Of a DNA stretch of 64,000 nucleotides, positions 32,791 through 44,785 are shown piece after piece. Both the position numbers and the translations under genes were made by a program. Below the pieces are notes generated by a model. That model saw nothing but the letters and a program-made list of their open reading frames with translations. It had not been told where the DNA came from and ran no database searches. This DNA is from Cytospora piceicola (Eukaryota > Ascomycota > Sordariomycetes > Diaporthales > Cytosporaceae), in the NCBI GenBank assembly GCA_023375675.1, contig JALQBC010000033.1, positions 124,001 through 188,000 of the forward strand, written 5' to 3'. Numbering within the stretch: the first letter of the stretch is position 1; every line of letters begins with the position of its first letter.

Positions 32791-34915
32791 TCTTAGATTC
32801 AAATTGACCAGATTGGTCCGTAAAACAAAAATAACAGGATGGATATCGAATGTGAGTCGAGCTGCGTGTATTGCATGTAGTATGTAGTGCAAGCTGTGAG
32901 CTTGAGAATTTGGTCATGAAAAATAAACCGATTTGACGTTATTGGCCCGTGCGCGCAGCGTTTCTCATGCGCCAAGCCAAGTACGCCAAGCCCTGGCCAA
33001 CGTTGCCAAGCATTTTGGCGCCAACCTAAGTTTGACCTCAACTCTTCTTTCAACCTCAAACTTACTGGAGAACCTTGGAAGCAAGCAGCACGCACGTGGT
33101 GGGGTTGCGTTGAAAGTTTTACACCCCATGTTACATACAACATCCAGCTTGCTTGTCCATGCCAAACAAACAACTCCACCTTTTCCATGATGCAAGCTCT
33201 GCACGGTGGGATTCGCTGCAGCATTCATCCGTTGCAGCATTCGTCGGTCCTGTGAGCCCTCAATCGATCAGGATTTCAGATACTGATCACATACCACTCA
33301 GTACCCTCACCTAGGTAGATACCCCCTTCATCAGTAGGTAGTAAGTTGCCGAGCTTCGTCCGTCTCACACACATCCTATCGGTAATACTTTGCCGAAATA
33401 GTATTAGAGGTATTCGCTTCCTTGATCTCGAGATCTTACGGAAACGCTTCTCTTCACAAATCAGGACGGACATCGTTGAAAGTGTCACTCTACATCCGGA
33501 TAACACGGCAAGCCGTGGCCACAGCCCCACTGGAGTTCCAGTAAGGTAGGCTTGATGGCTATGCAACACCCCTTCAATGTGCATCCAGCCATCTACGAGG
33601 AACACCCGTATACCTAGTGCATGGTGTAGAAAAAGGTGTCTTTTATGACTGGTCACCTGGGCACACGAAATCTTTCCTTGGCCAGAACCCCATATGTGGG
33701 ACCGCCACGCGTGATGTATGTAGTGCTTTTTCGGATGCATTTCCCGTGCCTGCGAGATCTGCATCCTGACCACATGTACATACAGTATACTGGAAACGGT
33801 TCCTCTTTCCTGGGTCGTATTTAGCAGGGTAACCTGCAGTTCAATCAAACTTTGGGGTGGCGGTCCCGGGTGCAACCCTTCATAGCTGTTGTCCCCCGGG
33901 GCCTTGGACGGCACTTTCGGCAACGCCCTGCAGAACAAGACGTACCGAATAATGGTCTCCTGCAATGCCCAAGTTTTATCGTCTTCAAATACTTGGTCCT
34001 GTTATTATCTCGAAGGTCCGGCTTTAGTTCGGTGGTCTATGTTGTGACTCGGCATGTCAGCACTCCAGCGCATGATGCTTATGCGCACTTATCGTCGTAA
34101 TTCCCCAGACTCGAACAAGGCAACACTAGCTATATCCGCAATCAGCAACTTGCAGATCTCTTCCTATGCAGTTGTACGGCCGCAGCCCAGTCCGGATGTG
34201 ACCGAGCTTTACACCTTCAGGTCTAGCCTTACCGCTAACTTCAGGTCTAATAGGAACTGCCTCCGGCCCTATTGATTGTTTAGTCCAACGTTACTCGGAC
34301 CCACCCACTCCTCTCTGGCCATATGTTTCAACACCAACCATTGTGGAGTTTAGCCTGATTCGCTCAGGAGACTAGTACTGTTGACAAGTCTCTATGACAT
34401 GCGATACTAAACTTAGTGCCATTGAACAGAGTTGAACCGGGCTGGCATCGCCTTTTCCAGCCTACCAGACTTAGATGTTTCCTTTCCGCAGCATGGGAAT
34501 AACTCGGAACCTCCTGCCTGCAAACGGATCAATGCACGCCAGTGATAGTAAATGGCCCGAGGGTCATATCAATGCTTATGGCGGTACCCACCTAGCCGAA
34601 CCGCCGATCATGGGAACGATAACCTCATTGTGGGAGAGTCTCCATGTAGGCGGCCACCTGCTTCGTGCCGGTACTACCGATATGGGCCTTTTGCAAAATT
34701 CACATGTTGATTCCATGACCGCTCTATAACCCTTCGTTCAAAATAGTGGAGGTCAGATGGATATATAAAAGGACCACTGCATCCGGCTTTCGTCTCAAAT
34801 AGTCGTCCCTTTCACCTCAGCTCACGCGAAGTTCCTGTCAACTAGGGAAAGCATCGTGAACAAGTGTACAACCGACAGACTGTCTATTCTCTTTCCATTG
34901 CATTCATTACCCACG
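32791..34915. other. Divergent intergenic region
   Basis: The spacer lies between the RKM4-like and oxalate decarboxylase starts and holds both promoters. A 229-codon minus frame at 33276-33965 has no domain, no signal peptide and codon usage unlike the neighbours; I treat it as chance. A TATATAAA box at 34761-34768, about 155 bases before the ATG at 34916, is a credible core promoter for the oxalate decarboxylase gene. Confidence 0.5.
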
Positions 34916-36727
34916 ATGTATTCGCAGAGTATACTGTTTACCCTGGGCTTTCTCCAGGCACTTCCCTTCTCTCATGGAGTGCCAGCTCCTCAGTATGTCA
35001 AGGTCCTTCCTCTAGCTATTCCGAACCACCTCCCCAGCCTTCGAGCATTCTGAAAATACCACAGACACTCCGTCCAGCACTCAGTCATTAACAAACTTTC
35101 CAGGATGGGAGACTATGGCGAGAATTCTGGCTCCGTTGGTGGAGTCGACCCGCCTATACCTACGGTCACAGCCGCGTCCGGGTCCCTGTATGGCGGCTCG
35201 GACCTATGGGGCGGCAACGCTCCCCTGCCCAGTCCCGAGTCCGAGTCGGCCGTTGTGGACAACCCGGAATACGTCAACGGTCAGTCCGCGGACCGCAAGC
35301 TCGGCCTATACCTCGACTTCAACTCGGTCGAGGCTCCGCAACCTGTCCGGGGTGGATTCGGCGCGACCGATCCAGGCCCGCGGACATACGACTACGAGAA
35401 GCTCAACCCCGATGTCTACGCTGTTCCGGGTACGGACAAAGGAGATGTGGCCCAGGCCATGTGGCCCCTTGGTCTATCTCACAACCGACAGGGGACTGAC
35501 AAGGGCGCCGGCTGGGCCAGACAGCAAAACATCGATGTCCTGCCCACCGCGGAGGCCATGGCGGGTGTCGACATGCGACTTGGTCCGAACGCGTACCGGG
35601 AGCTCCACTGGCACACGGCCAACGAGTGGTCGCTGATGCTCAAGGGTTGCGTGCGCATCTCCGCCGTGAACGAGGATGGACAGACCTTTGTTGACGATCT
35701 GTGCGCCGGCGATGTCTGGTTTTTCCCCAGTGGCGTGCCGCACAGCATCCAGGCCTTCGATGAGGGCTGTGAATTCCTGCTTGTCTTTGACAGCGGCGAG
35801 TTCAGCGAAGATAATACTTTCTTGGTCTCAGAGATGATGGCGCGTAACCCCGTCAGTGTTCTGGCCAAGAACTTCGAGGCCGACCCGAGTGCCTTCAACA
35901 ACATCCCCCAGGATCAACTTTACGTAAGTCTAATCATTCGGATCATTCCATCCGTTCTCTCAGATGTAGAGTAGCAAGCACAAATTTCTAACCCGACTTC
36001 CCAGATCTTCAACGGCACGCCTCAACCCGATGCAATCGACGATACCCAGAACCTGACCTCGTCCGCGGGCTCCCTCTCCGGCACATCAGGCAGCTACTCC
36101 TACCACTGGTCCCAGCAGCCCGCCTACGAGACCCCCGGAGGCTCCGTCAAGATCATCGACTCGACCACCTTCCCCGTCTCGATGGAGTTCGCCGCAGCCC
36201 TCGTGGTCGTCCAGCCGGGCGCCATGCGCGAGATCCACTGGCACACCACGTCGCCCGAGTGGAACTACTTCCTGCAGGGCTCGGCGCGCATCACCGTGTT
36301 CCAGGCGCCCGAGTCCGCCCGCACCTTCGACTTCGCGGCCGGCGGCGTGGGGTACATCCCGCAGGCGGCCAGCCACTACATCGAGAACACGGGCGACGAG
36401 GACGTGATTTTCCTCGAGGTGCTGCAGGCGAAGAAGTTTACTGACGTGAGCGCGGCGCAGTGGCTTGCGCTGACGCCTAAGCAGGTTGTTCAGGATCACT
36501 TGCACCTTGCCGACGGCGTGTGGGAGAGTCTGCCGAAGGAGAAGAAGTATATCAAGCAGGGGCCGACGAACATGACTGCGTTGGCGACTGCCGTCCTGGG
36601 GAGTGATTCTAGCTCTAGTGCTACTACCACGCTGGCTAGTGAGACGGCGACCTCTACGGTGGCTGCTCGGGCTTCTGGGAGCGATGACGTCTCGGAGACA
36701 AGGAGGAAGGTTACCTTCTTTGCTTAG
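34916..36727 (+). CDS. Secreted bicupin oxalate decarboxylase
   Basis: Three exons, 34916-34992, 35104-35923 and 36005-36727, encode 539 residues. The first exon is a signal peptide (SILFTLGFLQALPFSHG), which supports the small first exon and the GTATGT...CCAG intron. Two cupin domains each carry a full manganese site: His194, His196, Glu200, His239, and His377, His379, Glu384, His423. The lid between them reads SEDNT (260-264), placing Glu261 as the candidate proton donor. A lid of this type favours decarboxylation of oxalate to formate and CO2 over oxidation. The C-terminus is a Ser/Thr-rich tail of about 50 residues. In plant-associated and wood-decay fungi such enzymes detoxify oxalate and raise external pH, and expression is commonly acid- or oxalate-induced. 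Confidence 0.92.
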
Positions 36728-36872
36728 TAGATGCTGAAATATTTGAAAGGGATTTAGGCGAGGGAGGTGGAGGAATTTATAATCGTATATCTAGCATTAC
36801 TACTAGAGGTAGGCAGGGAACGAGGTAGGCAATAGACTTTCAGTGTATCAATTTCATATGTATTGAGTCTGA

Positions 36873-37133
36873 TTACTGTTCAATGTTTCCCACCAACTTG
36901 AAAAGCGCTTCGAGAATCGGCAAGCCCATAGATTTGCAGTGTTCCTTGCAATCCCCACAAAGTTCCGTTACCTCTTGCTTCGTGTCTTGACACTTCTCCG
37001 GGTATGCACAGCCGATTGGGACCACCTCGTCTCCACTCCACAGGTACTTTGTTCCATGCCTCGCTGCCCATCCATAGTGTCGACAGCCAGTCATCCGGCA
37101 AGTGCAATAGCGGTTGATCATTACAGTGCACAT
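36873..37133 (-). CDS. Small cysteine-rich hypothetical protein
   Basis: An 86-codon ORF with nine cysteines: a C-x-C-x4-C cluster near the start, a central C-x5-C, then C-x2-C-x3-C (ELCGDCKEHCKS). It has no signal peptide, so disulfides are less likely than metal binding. Spacing resembles small intracellular zinc-binding proteins often left unnamed in fungal genomes, but I recognise no family. It lies 145 bases from the oxalate decarboxylase stop and converges on it. It may be an incomplete exon. Confidence 0.4.
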   Translation of the reverse strand: MCTVMINRYCTCRMTGCRHYGWAARHGTKYLWSGDEVVPIGCAYPEKCQDTKQEVTELCGDCKEHCKSMGLPILEALFKLVGNIEQ

Positions 37134-38454
37134 GATACGCTAGTGTTCTTGGAACTCGAGATCGAATCGTTTGGTGCGTTGGTTAAATGTCTCTTTTTCC
37201 GTAATTGAAACGGCTTTCCAAAGATCATAGAGATGAAGTAACTTGAATAATTGAAAGCCATGCTTGGAAATTCAAAGAGACGTTTTATATCCTGGTCTAT
37301 AAATGTGACTTGGAACATACACATAGTCATTGACGACGACATCTGAAGAGGGTATGGTGGAGTCTACATATGTAGGTACTTATTAGTGACTGACTAGACA
37401 ATTATTAAGAGCATACATGTAGCGGTCAGGAACAACGTATGTAGTGACTAACGAAAGGGTGTAACAAAAGTGCACCTACATATGTAGGTATTCGTCAGTA
37501 ACCAACTAAATGATGATTGGAGAAACGTAGCGGTTAGGATACCAGATACTAGATATATAATGGCCAGGTGGATGCGCGCAACTGAGGGGATTATAAATGA
37601 AGCATAAATTGTGAGCGGTATCCGGGAAGATAGCAATATAGGAACTTTATAGGGACTGTGAAATTATATTGCATCGGATGACAAGGCTATTGAAGGGAAG
37701 AAATTATCAGCTTACATGATCTGCAGCTATCGAATAGTTATTTATTTTAGCTAAGTCGAGAGAACAGATTGTGAGGCGATAGAATCAGATAGTATATTAG
37801 TGTTCTGTTATTAAGGTGAAGTTCATAGCAATACCTTCGGTACTGTTATGTTCTCCTACTGGTGTTCTGGTGCAAAGGCCCGTCTTGTGCCATGCCATAA
37901 TTCCTGACCGTTATATGCTTTTGTAATTAACCTACATCAAATTCTTTACGTCTCAGCATCTGATCTCGTAATCTCTGAAGACCATCATGACGCCTTCATT
38001 CAGATTCAAAATAGTATACGACGTCGAGTCTGGAAGTAGAAGTTTTATTGTGGTTTAAACTGTTTCCAATACTGTGAAGCCGTCCCTGATTCCCTCCTAT
38101 ATTCATATTCATCACTGTCTAGTAAGTCTACTACGAATCTAAGTTCTGTAGGTCAATAAGGAATCCAACAGTCTCTGTGCCCTACAATGAAAGAGCGTAA
38201 ATGTACGTTCGCACAATTCTAGCCTGATTATCTTCTTTCACAATTGCCATTCCCGCAAGATTGTTCATTCGCATGGATATATTGGATGTAACAACCAGAG
38301 CGCCAGGCGGCTTACCTGGGGAATCGCATTTGAAGCCTTTCCATTCATAGACATGGCAGGTAATGTTTATTCCAAATTGGGGTCAATCGTTATGACTTCA
38401 GTGTATCTGACGCATTGTCCACTATCTCGACCATTTGATCTATATATGTAGTCA
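37134..38454. other. AT-rich intergenic region
   Basis: No gene is seen. The segment is AT-rich, with a diverged tandem duplication at 37364-37545. The last 60 bases are the 3' flank of the membrane-protein gene on the minus strand. Confidence 0.55.
37364..37545. repeat. Diverged tandem duplication, period about 112 bp
   Basis: CTACATATGTAGGTA occurs exactly at 37364-37378 and 37476-37490; its first twelve bases are a palindrome. Further matching words follow in the same order (GTAGCGGTCAGGA against GTAGCGGTTAGGA). Several of the differences are C/T or G/A transitions. Confidence 0.75.
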
Positions 38455-40213
38455 TCAGATATGTGGCAGCATTTGAAGCCAATCAGGTGTCCAGTATACT
38501 CCAATTGGGACGGACCTCAGGCTGATAAACGCTTCAAATGTCACATATATCCTGCATATACCATTGATCACCCAGAGGAACTTTGCGATCTTCTCGGCGA
38601 CTCCAATAAACCTCAGTGATACCTTGGTACATTTTTCAACTCCCCGCAAGACACACCAGATCCCCAGCATGGATGGAATCATCCCAATGACGATGAAACA
38701 GGCGACCTTCCACAAAAGCTCCTCTGCTTGACTGGGAAAGTCACTGTTCCAGGCGATGAGGTGCATTCCACCGTAAGCTGCAGCCAACATACACACGAGG
38801 GCCAGCAATTTCAATTGACTCCTGAGGAACGTCAAGGTATTGATCAGACTAAGCAGGCCTGTCTTGATTCTCTCAAAATCGTCATCAACATTGCCACCTC
38901 GGCTCAAGGTATGGTCGAAGTCCGGCCGAACAAAAGTGTTCAGGATAGCTTCTTTGCAAATGTCTCCACCGTAAATTGTTCGAATGGCGGCAGTAGCGCG
39001 AGTCCATCTCATCACATCAACTGGTGTTAATTGAAGATCACCAGCCCCACCGATGTCATTGTATCTGATCCCACAATCCAGTATATCGTTGGGACGCAAG
39101 GTTACTCCGGAGTCAGTTGGCGAAACCCACCGATTCCGATCACTGCTGTCTTCCTCCGTATCAGGCTCATCTTCCGTGGAATTGATCAGGCGATCCGTCC
39201 CCGGCTTAGTTTGTGTGGAATTGACAGGGCTATCCGTCCCCGGCCGTGTATTGTCGGGCATCACTACCATGGTGGTGTTCTGGTCATTGAAAAAGGAAGC
39301 TTGCACCATGAGTGCCAATAGGTCGTTCCATGAAGCTGAGCTGATGACATCAGGTTCGTTGATATCTTGAGGTTTCTATGCGAAATCGATATCAGATACA
39401 TGGACTTTGGTCCACTTCCCATCTTAAAGCAACTCTGGGTGTCGACTTACCTTCAACCAGAACGCGTACATGGTCATTGTACATACGACATGAACCATGG
39501 TGTGTACCTCAAGTAAGGTCAATGGTAGGCCATAATGTTTCCTTACAACACACTGAAGTGCCATCCAACCAACCTGACCCACTAAGAAACATTTCTGCAG
39601 CGTATTCTGTTTGCTTCTGTCCTTGATCGTTTCACCTGATATGTTGATGTTATGACCAGCCTTGTATAGCCGGATGACGCCCTTCGCAGTAAGGGTAGCG
39701 TGCTCGGGGATGGGTGGATGGGTCAAAAAACCCCTGTACCATCTCAGACGCTCTGGGCAAATTTCTCGGACGTGGACCTTGATTCCGCCCATCAAGACAA
39801 AGAAGCACCATCGAAGGCTTGGTTCCTGACTGTATGTCAATCTGGTTTCGTTCGCGTTATCAAAACCGCTAATAACGTACCTCGCTGGCCTGCTGTGGGC
39901 TGCCTGCACTTTCCACATCGTCTTGCTGCCGCTTTTTCCAATGTTCAGGAGACATTGCTGACTGAAGCTCCTTCTTCAGCGAACGAGCCTCAAGTAACTG
40001 ACTAGCGGCCAGGTAAATGACAGTCTCCGGCGCAACAAGAGCAATAAGGATCCACTGGCCTGTCAATTTGAAATTGGACCAGGTTCCCCGGTCGGACGAC
40101 ACGTTGAGGTGAAGAGCGTTGTAGACGCACGTCACCAACGTGAATACACATGAGGTGAGGATGTCCATGGTTCCCCTGGAGTTTGTCGATGACACCCACA
40201 AAGGGGCTTTCAT
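38455..40213 (-). CDS. Multi-span fungal membrane protein of unknown function
   Basis: Three exons, 40213-39881, 39825-39451 and 39375-38455, all joined in phase 0, encode 542 residues. Donors are GTACGT and GTAAGT; acceptors TCAG and TAG. The N-terminus has the WVSSTNSRGTMDILTSCVFTL block followed by ALHLNV and APETVIYLAASQ, a hallmark of a large uncharacterised family widespread in Pezizomycotina. Hydrophobic spans lie at about residues 18-40 and 52-73, another in exon 2 (EVHTMVHVVCTMTMYAFWLK), and four near the C-terminus. An acidic Thr/Asp-rich loop of about 60 residues precedes the C-terminal spans. The ending, TPDWLQMLPHI, is also typical. No enzymatic motif is visible. An in-frame TAG just upstream of 40213 limits alternative starts. 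Confidence 0.8.
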
Positions 40214-40936
40214 GGTCTGCAGGGCGGTCAAATTGTTCGACTACGCGCTTATTCCAGACCCCAAGTTCAATTCCATGTTTGTTTGACAAGTGACCAGGCT
40301 GGCGTTCCATACAAAGAGCGATATACTATTCGGAATTGTCGGGTCTTGTGATGCTTTCGCACAATTCAAATTAGTTCGTCAAATCTTAAGTGAGATCAAG
40401 CAAAGCCCAGAGAGCCCAGGGTCGGCAGTCTTTAAGAGTAGATCTAGAACACTGGAAAGTTTGCTATACCATGCAAGGCTGGCTACACGACATGCCACAA
40501 ACTGGGACAATATGGGCTCGAGCACCTCGTATTGCCTGCCAGAAGCCTGTCAACGTAATACCTGCTGTGTTCTTTTCTGTGAAGCCATGGCCCGCGTTAC
40601 AAGATCTCGCCCCATTTAATAGTCAGCATAAAACATTCAATGCACTAGTACAACATTGAAAGTGATCCTGGGGAGGTATCCAGCCACCATTGCAGTAAGT
40701 TTTGAGTAGTTCAACTCATTGTTTCTGAGTTCCTGCAGGGCTGTATAGTGAATTGGATATAGCGCAGCCTCTGAGACTTGAGCCCGCCCCCCCCCCTCCT
40801 CCAGGGGTGTTTTGGCTCCAAAGCTGTATGTCCCTAAATTGATTGGTATAATCAATTGATTGAGGCACACGCTACCACACTGCTGCCTGAATCTTGCTCT
40901 ATAGATTCTGGAGGTACAGAATACCCTGTTCGACAT
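40214..40936. other. Intergenic, 723 bases
   Basis: Lies between two minus-strand genes, so it holds the promoter of the membrane-protein gene and the 3' flank of the 2EXR gene. A C13 run lies near 40787. No gene is seen. Confidence 0.55.
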
Positions 40937-42100
40937 TCACCAACCATCCTTGAACTCCAGATCCATAATCCGCATCTCATTTCTACCAACACGTAAAATC
41001 CTCCCATCGCTATCCCAGAATTGCCGTCCCTTTCCACCACTCCACACCCTGTAGACATACCAAGCACTGCCCCCCTCGCACGGCACCAGTTCGCAGCGAT
41101 TACCCGTCTTCCGGAACTGTTCCAGTGCCTCCTCGTCCAGGGTGGCCCCCTTGACGCGCCACTCCGCCGGCGGGGCGCGTTCGCTGTACATGAACAGCGT
41201 CAGCTGCTCCAAGTCCTTCAAGATGGTCCTCCCAAGGCTCTTCATCATAGTCACGGAGCCACCATAACCCCAGCCCCGCACGCTCAGGGCCAGCCTGCCG
41301 ATACCCACTCCCAGGGGGTCAGCATCCCGGAACGCCTTCATCAGCTGCGACAGTTTCATGAAGTCTGAGTCCTGGCCGAGCAGCGCCACAGTGTCGTGGT
41401 CAGGCGACATGTGCAACACGCGGCAGAGGAGGCGCGCCTTGCCGTTGACGCTGATACCGGAGAAGTTGTACGTGCTGGTGTCGCCGGCGTACCTGGAGAA
41501 CGGAGTCGGGGCTTCCTGGTCTGTGGTGATGGCCGCGAGGGGGAAGGCGGTGCGGAAATGGCCAAGAGCGAGGTCACGAGACTCGGTGCAGACGGAGAGG
41601 GCAGCAGGGTTGCAGCAGCCTGATTGCCACAGTGGTTGGCGAGCAGGGTCGTCGTGGACTGCGGAATAATTAGGCCTTGTTGGGTGCAGCTCGACGACGC
41701 GGGGGACAAAGGTGAGTTCCCATATCTTGATGCGGAGTTCCGTGGGCAAGTCGCCAAAGCGGTGAAATTGGGCCTCTTCTGAGGTCGATGGTGGTGATGC
41801 TGACACTGATGCTGATGCTGATACAGGGGGTGATGTAAATGGCGTGTCTTTAATGTCATGGTCAGACCCTGAAGCTGCCTTGTCGTCCCTATGTTGGGTG
41901 AGCTTCATGTGGTTTTGAAGTTCTGGAAGTGCCATCATGAGCGGTGCAAGTGAGGGCAACTCGGCCTCTGCCACTGCCCTTGCCTCTGGTGCTGGACTGC
42001 CTGTTTTTTCAAGCTCCGGTGGCCCATTGTCCCTGATCGGTTTTGTCGGTGTGTATTGAAACGAGAGGAGCCGGTAACCGGCACTCTCGAAGTCAGTCAT
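40937..42100 (-). CDS. 2EXR domain-containing protein
   Basis: A single exon of 387 residues. The first 105 residues are polar and disordered. The 2EXR signature begins at Phe112: FHRFGDLPTELRIKIWELTF, followed by RVVELHPTR and, about 45 residues later, ALSVCTESRDLALGHF. This family is highly expanded in filamentous ascomycetes, looks like a degenerate F-box-type fold and has no established biochemical role. The C-terminal part includes a well-conserved-looking WGYGGSVTMM region and ends in an aromatic block. I see no transmembrane span. Confidence 0.85.
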   Translation of the reverse strand: MTDFESAGYRLLSFQYTPTKPIRDNGPPELEKTGSPAPEARAVAEAELPSLAPLMMALPELQNHMKLTQHRDDKAASGSDHDIKDTPFTSPPVSASASVSASPPSTSEEAQFHRFGDLPTELRIKIWELTFVPRVVELHPTRPNYSAVHDDPARQPLWQSGCCNPAALSVCTESRDLALGHFRTAFPLAAITTDQEAPTPFSRYAGDTSTYNFSGISVNGKARLLCRVLHMSPDHDTVALLGQDSDFMKLSQLMKAFRDADPLGVGIGRLALSVRGWGYGGSVTMMKSLGRTILKDLEQLTLFMYSERAPPAEWRVKGATLDEEALEQFRKTGNRCELVPCEGGSAWYVYRVWSGGKGRQFWDSDGRILRVGRNEMRIMDLEFKDGW

Positions 42101-42916
42101 TTGGAGGGTGAATAGTTTTCGGTGATGACAAAGACGTTGGGCAGATGGATTATCTTATCTGCTCAAGTACCGAGTACTGAAATAAGGTTGGGCCTTGATC
42201 TGGGGTCGAGATGTGACGGTGATTAGGGGGGTATGCCAGTAGTTCAGTATTTCAATAGGCCAGTACTTCAGTAGGTAGGTTGGTAGCGGGGGAGTGGTAC
42301 TCAAGTACATACTCAGGGTAACTACCCTAGGGTACCTAGGTAGGTGCCTACCTGGTAATCTATTTGATGGTTTCCCAGGTAGTTCTTAATATCGCTGCCT
42401 GGTAGGCTGCCACAAGTTGGGGCCCGATATAAACCTAGGAAATTACTTAAGTACCTAGGTAATCACGGTGCCTAAACCTTACACCCTCCTATTCGTGGAA
42501 CCCTTGCGTAACCCTGAGCTGAGAGCGGAATTCAAGGGCTTCTGTAGGCCTCATAATGTCAATTTCAATTACACTTGGAGACATCCCGCCTTACAAGGTT
42601 AAAGTGTAATATGTAGTATATGGACAATACCTTAGTCACCTAGTAACGTATACTATGCATTATGTACACTATTGTACGTAAGGCTGAAACCCCGCCAGCA
42701 TGACCCAGCCGGGCGGACGCAGGGATACCCCTCCATATTCCCCGCCAAAAAGTCCGGAGCTCCCGCAAACTATACTGGGTGACATCTACTCCGCCCTGTC
42801 CGCCCGCTCCGCATCTACCTAGAACATCATTTCCTGCGATACTCAAGCAGTCGCAGCCAAACATATCGACTATTCGCATCTTCTCGCCAGTCTACTGCCC
42901 AAACGAGGAAGGCATC
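42101..42916. promoter_or_regulatory. Divergent promoter region rich in TACCTAGGTA palindromes
   Basis: Separates the 2EXR gene (-) from the PBP2 gene (+). Between 42300 and 42470 there are repeated palindromic motifs, including CTAGGGTACCTAGGTAGGT, GTGCCTACCTGGTA and TTAAGTACCTAGGTAAT. These may be regulatory or simple spacer sequence; no gene is present. Confidence 0.5.
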
Positions 42917-43906
42917 ATGGCATCAGCATCGGCATCATCATCTCCCCCGCTTCGCATCGGCTACGTGCCCGAGCACTTCTCGACACCCATCTACTTCGCG
43001 ACGAAGCACTTCGGTCTCGATGCCGACCTGATCCCCTTCCCATCTGGCACCGGCCACATGATCACAGCCCTGCGAGCGAATGAGATAGATGTCGGCATCG
43101 GTCTGACCGAGGGATGGGTCGCTGGACTGGGCAAGGAGGAGGCATCTAGTGACGGAGGTTACAAAGTGGTGGGCACCTATGTAGAAACGCCTCTCTGTCA
43201 GTACCTCTACTTCCCCGGAAATGTGATGCCCCAGGGAGACAATTACTGACTGAACTTGGGGGTACCAGGCTGGGCCATATCCTCCGGCGCACAACGTCCC
43301 GAAATTACAAGCGTCGACTCCCTCAAGGGCGGAAAGATCGGTGTCTCTCGCATTGGCTCGGGCTCATATGTCATGGGCTCCGTTCTAGCCGATCAGCAAG
43401 GCTGGCTCTCGGGTTCAAACGCGGCCCCATACTCCGACTTCGTCATCCTGAACACTTTTGAGAACCTGCGCAAAGCAGTCAACTCGGGCGAGGCAGACTT
43501 CTTTATGTGGGAGCACTTCACCTCCAAGCGCTACTACGACTCGGGCGAGATACGGAAGGTTGGCGAGATATATACCCCCTGGAGCAGCTGGAAGATCGTC
43601 GCCAGCACGAAACTAGTCCGTGATGGCCAGCTCGACCTGAGGCTGCACAACCTGTTCGAGAAGCTGGACCAGGGCATCAAGCACTTCAACGAGAACAAGG
43701 AGGAGGCTGTCAAGTATATCAGCACCGAGCTGGACTACTCCGAGGAAGACGCACGGGAATGGCTCAAGACGGTCAGGTTCCCGGATCACACGGAAGGTGT
43801 CGACCTGGGTGTCGTCGAGAAGACTGTGGAAGTATTACGCAAGGCAGGTGTGCTCACTGCCGGCAAAGGCATCGAGCCCGGGTCTATGGTTGCAAAGCAG
43901 CGGTGA
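42917..43906 (+). CDS. Ca3427-like PBP2 / NMT1-THI5-like protein
   Basis: Two exons, 42917-43196 and 43269-43906, encode 305 residues. The frames join only if a GTCAGT donor at 43197 is used, creating TPLCWAISSG; a CTGAC branch lies near the 3' end of the 72-base intron. The protein has a type-2 periplasmic-binding-protein fold: LRIGYVPEHFSTPIYFA at the start, then FPSGTGHMITALRANEIDVGIGLTEGW, then LKGGKIGVSRIGSGSYVM and FENLRKAVNSGEADFFMWEHFTSK. These match the fungal Ca3427-like group, related to thiamine-pyrimidine synthase (NMT1/THI5) and nitrate/sulfonate-binding proteins. There is no signal peptide and no partner transporter, so a cytosolic ligand-binding or enzyme role is likely; the ligand is unknown. 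The catalytic features of true THI5 are not obvious. Confidence 0.87.
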
Positions 43907-44785
43907 TATGGTGTGTCTGAATCAAAGAATACCGTTCTGTTTCTATCTTTCCTTCCCAGCCGGATGGTACGCGAACCTCGAGGAGAGACTGCGAAGATGT
44001 GATAGATATCCAACACGGCTCTACCGACTAATACGCCACAGCTTTATTGCTCGAACCTTCACCAGATACCCGCAACTAATTTCACTCCAGACTTCGATCG
44101 CCCGGGGTTCCTAGGTATATCAAGTCTGTATTCTCGGTTCATAGGATTGCGCATCGTCGCTTACCTTGACCAACACCCCCCCTCCTTACTGGTAATATAT
44201 ATTGCATTGTGGCATCAGTTATTGGTGAAGTTCCTGGAGCAGGAAATACTCATTACACAGCATCATTATATGTAAGTCTTTAAGATGCTGGATCCTGGAA
44301 GTTTTGAGGGGAACAGTCGTGGTCTGTCCAACCCAGCTCAAAAACGGGGGCATTCGATAACTCCTGTAGGCTGCCGGAGAATTTCGATGCCCTTATTGTG
44401 AGGCTATCAATCGTTGCATTCCTTGTATCGCCACCGCCATGCGGCGTCTTACGTGAGACCCCGTGGGGTTCACAAGGCATGGGATAGCAACACTTGATTT
44501 GTTGAATAAACTGAATTTCGTTGCTTCTAGGTGCTTGCACTCACCGCTCTATTGCCAGTCAGCAAGGATTTGAAAGGACCAGAAACCTTGTCTGGCTATA
44601 TTTGGTGCCTGTTCTTGGGGCGAGGTGGCAAGGTCTCAGCCGGCCCGTATGTACGTACATAGGTACCCAGGCAGCCAGGTAAATATGTAAGACTCAATAA
44701 GACAGGTATGCTATACCATTCTCCGTTCCCAGAAGTCTTCGTGTACTGTATTCAACCATCATCGATACGCACTACTATAATCACG
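43907..44785. other. Intergenic, 879 bases
   Basis: No gene is supported. It carries a GTACGTACATAGGTACCCAGG palindrome cluster at 44652-44672 shortly before the next gene. The frame of that gene is open to an earlier ATG at 44708. Confidence 0.55.

Noticed and set aside
33276..33965. 229-codon minus-strand ORF between RKM4-like and oxalate decarboxylase genes
   Set aside because: No domain, no signal peptide, no partner exons, composition unlike neighbours, and it occupies a region needed for two promoters.
42917..43906. True THI5/NMT1 thiamine-pyrimidine synthase
   Set aside because: The order of motifs fits the Ca3427-like PBP2 group better, and I do not see the cysteine-rich iron-binding motif of THI5.
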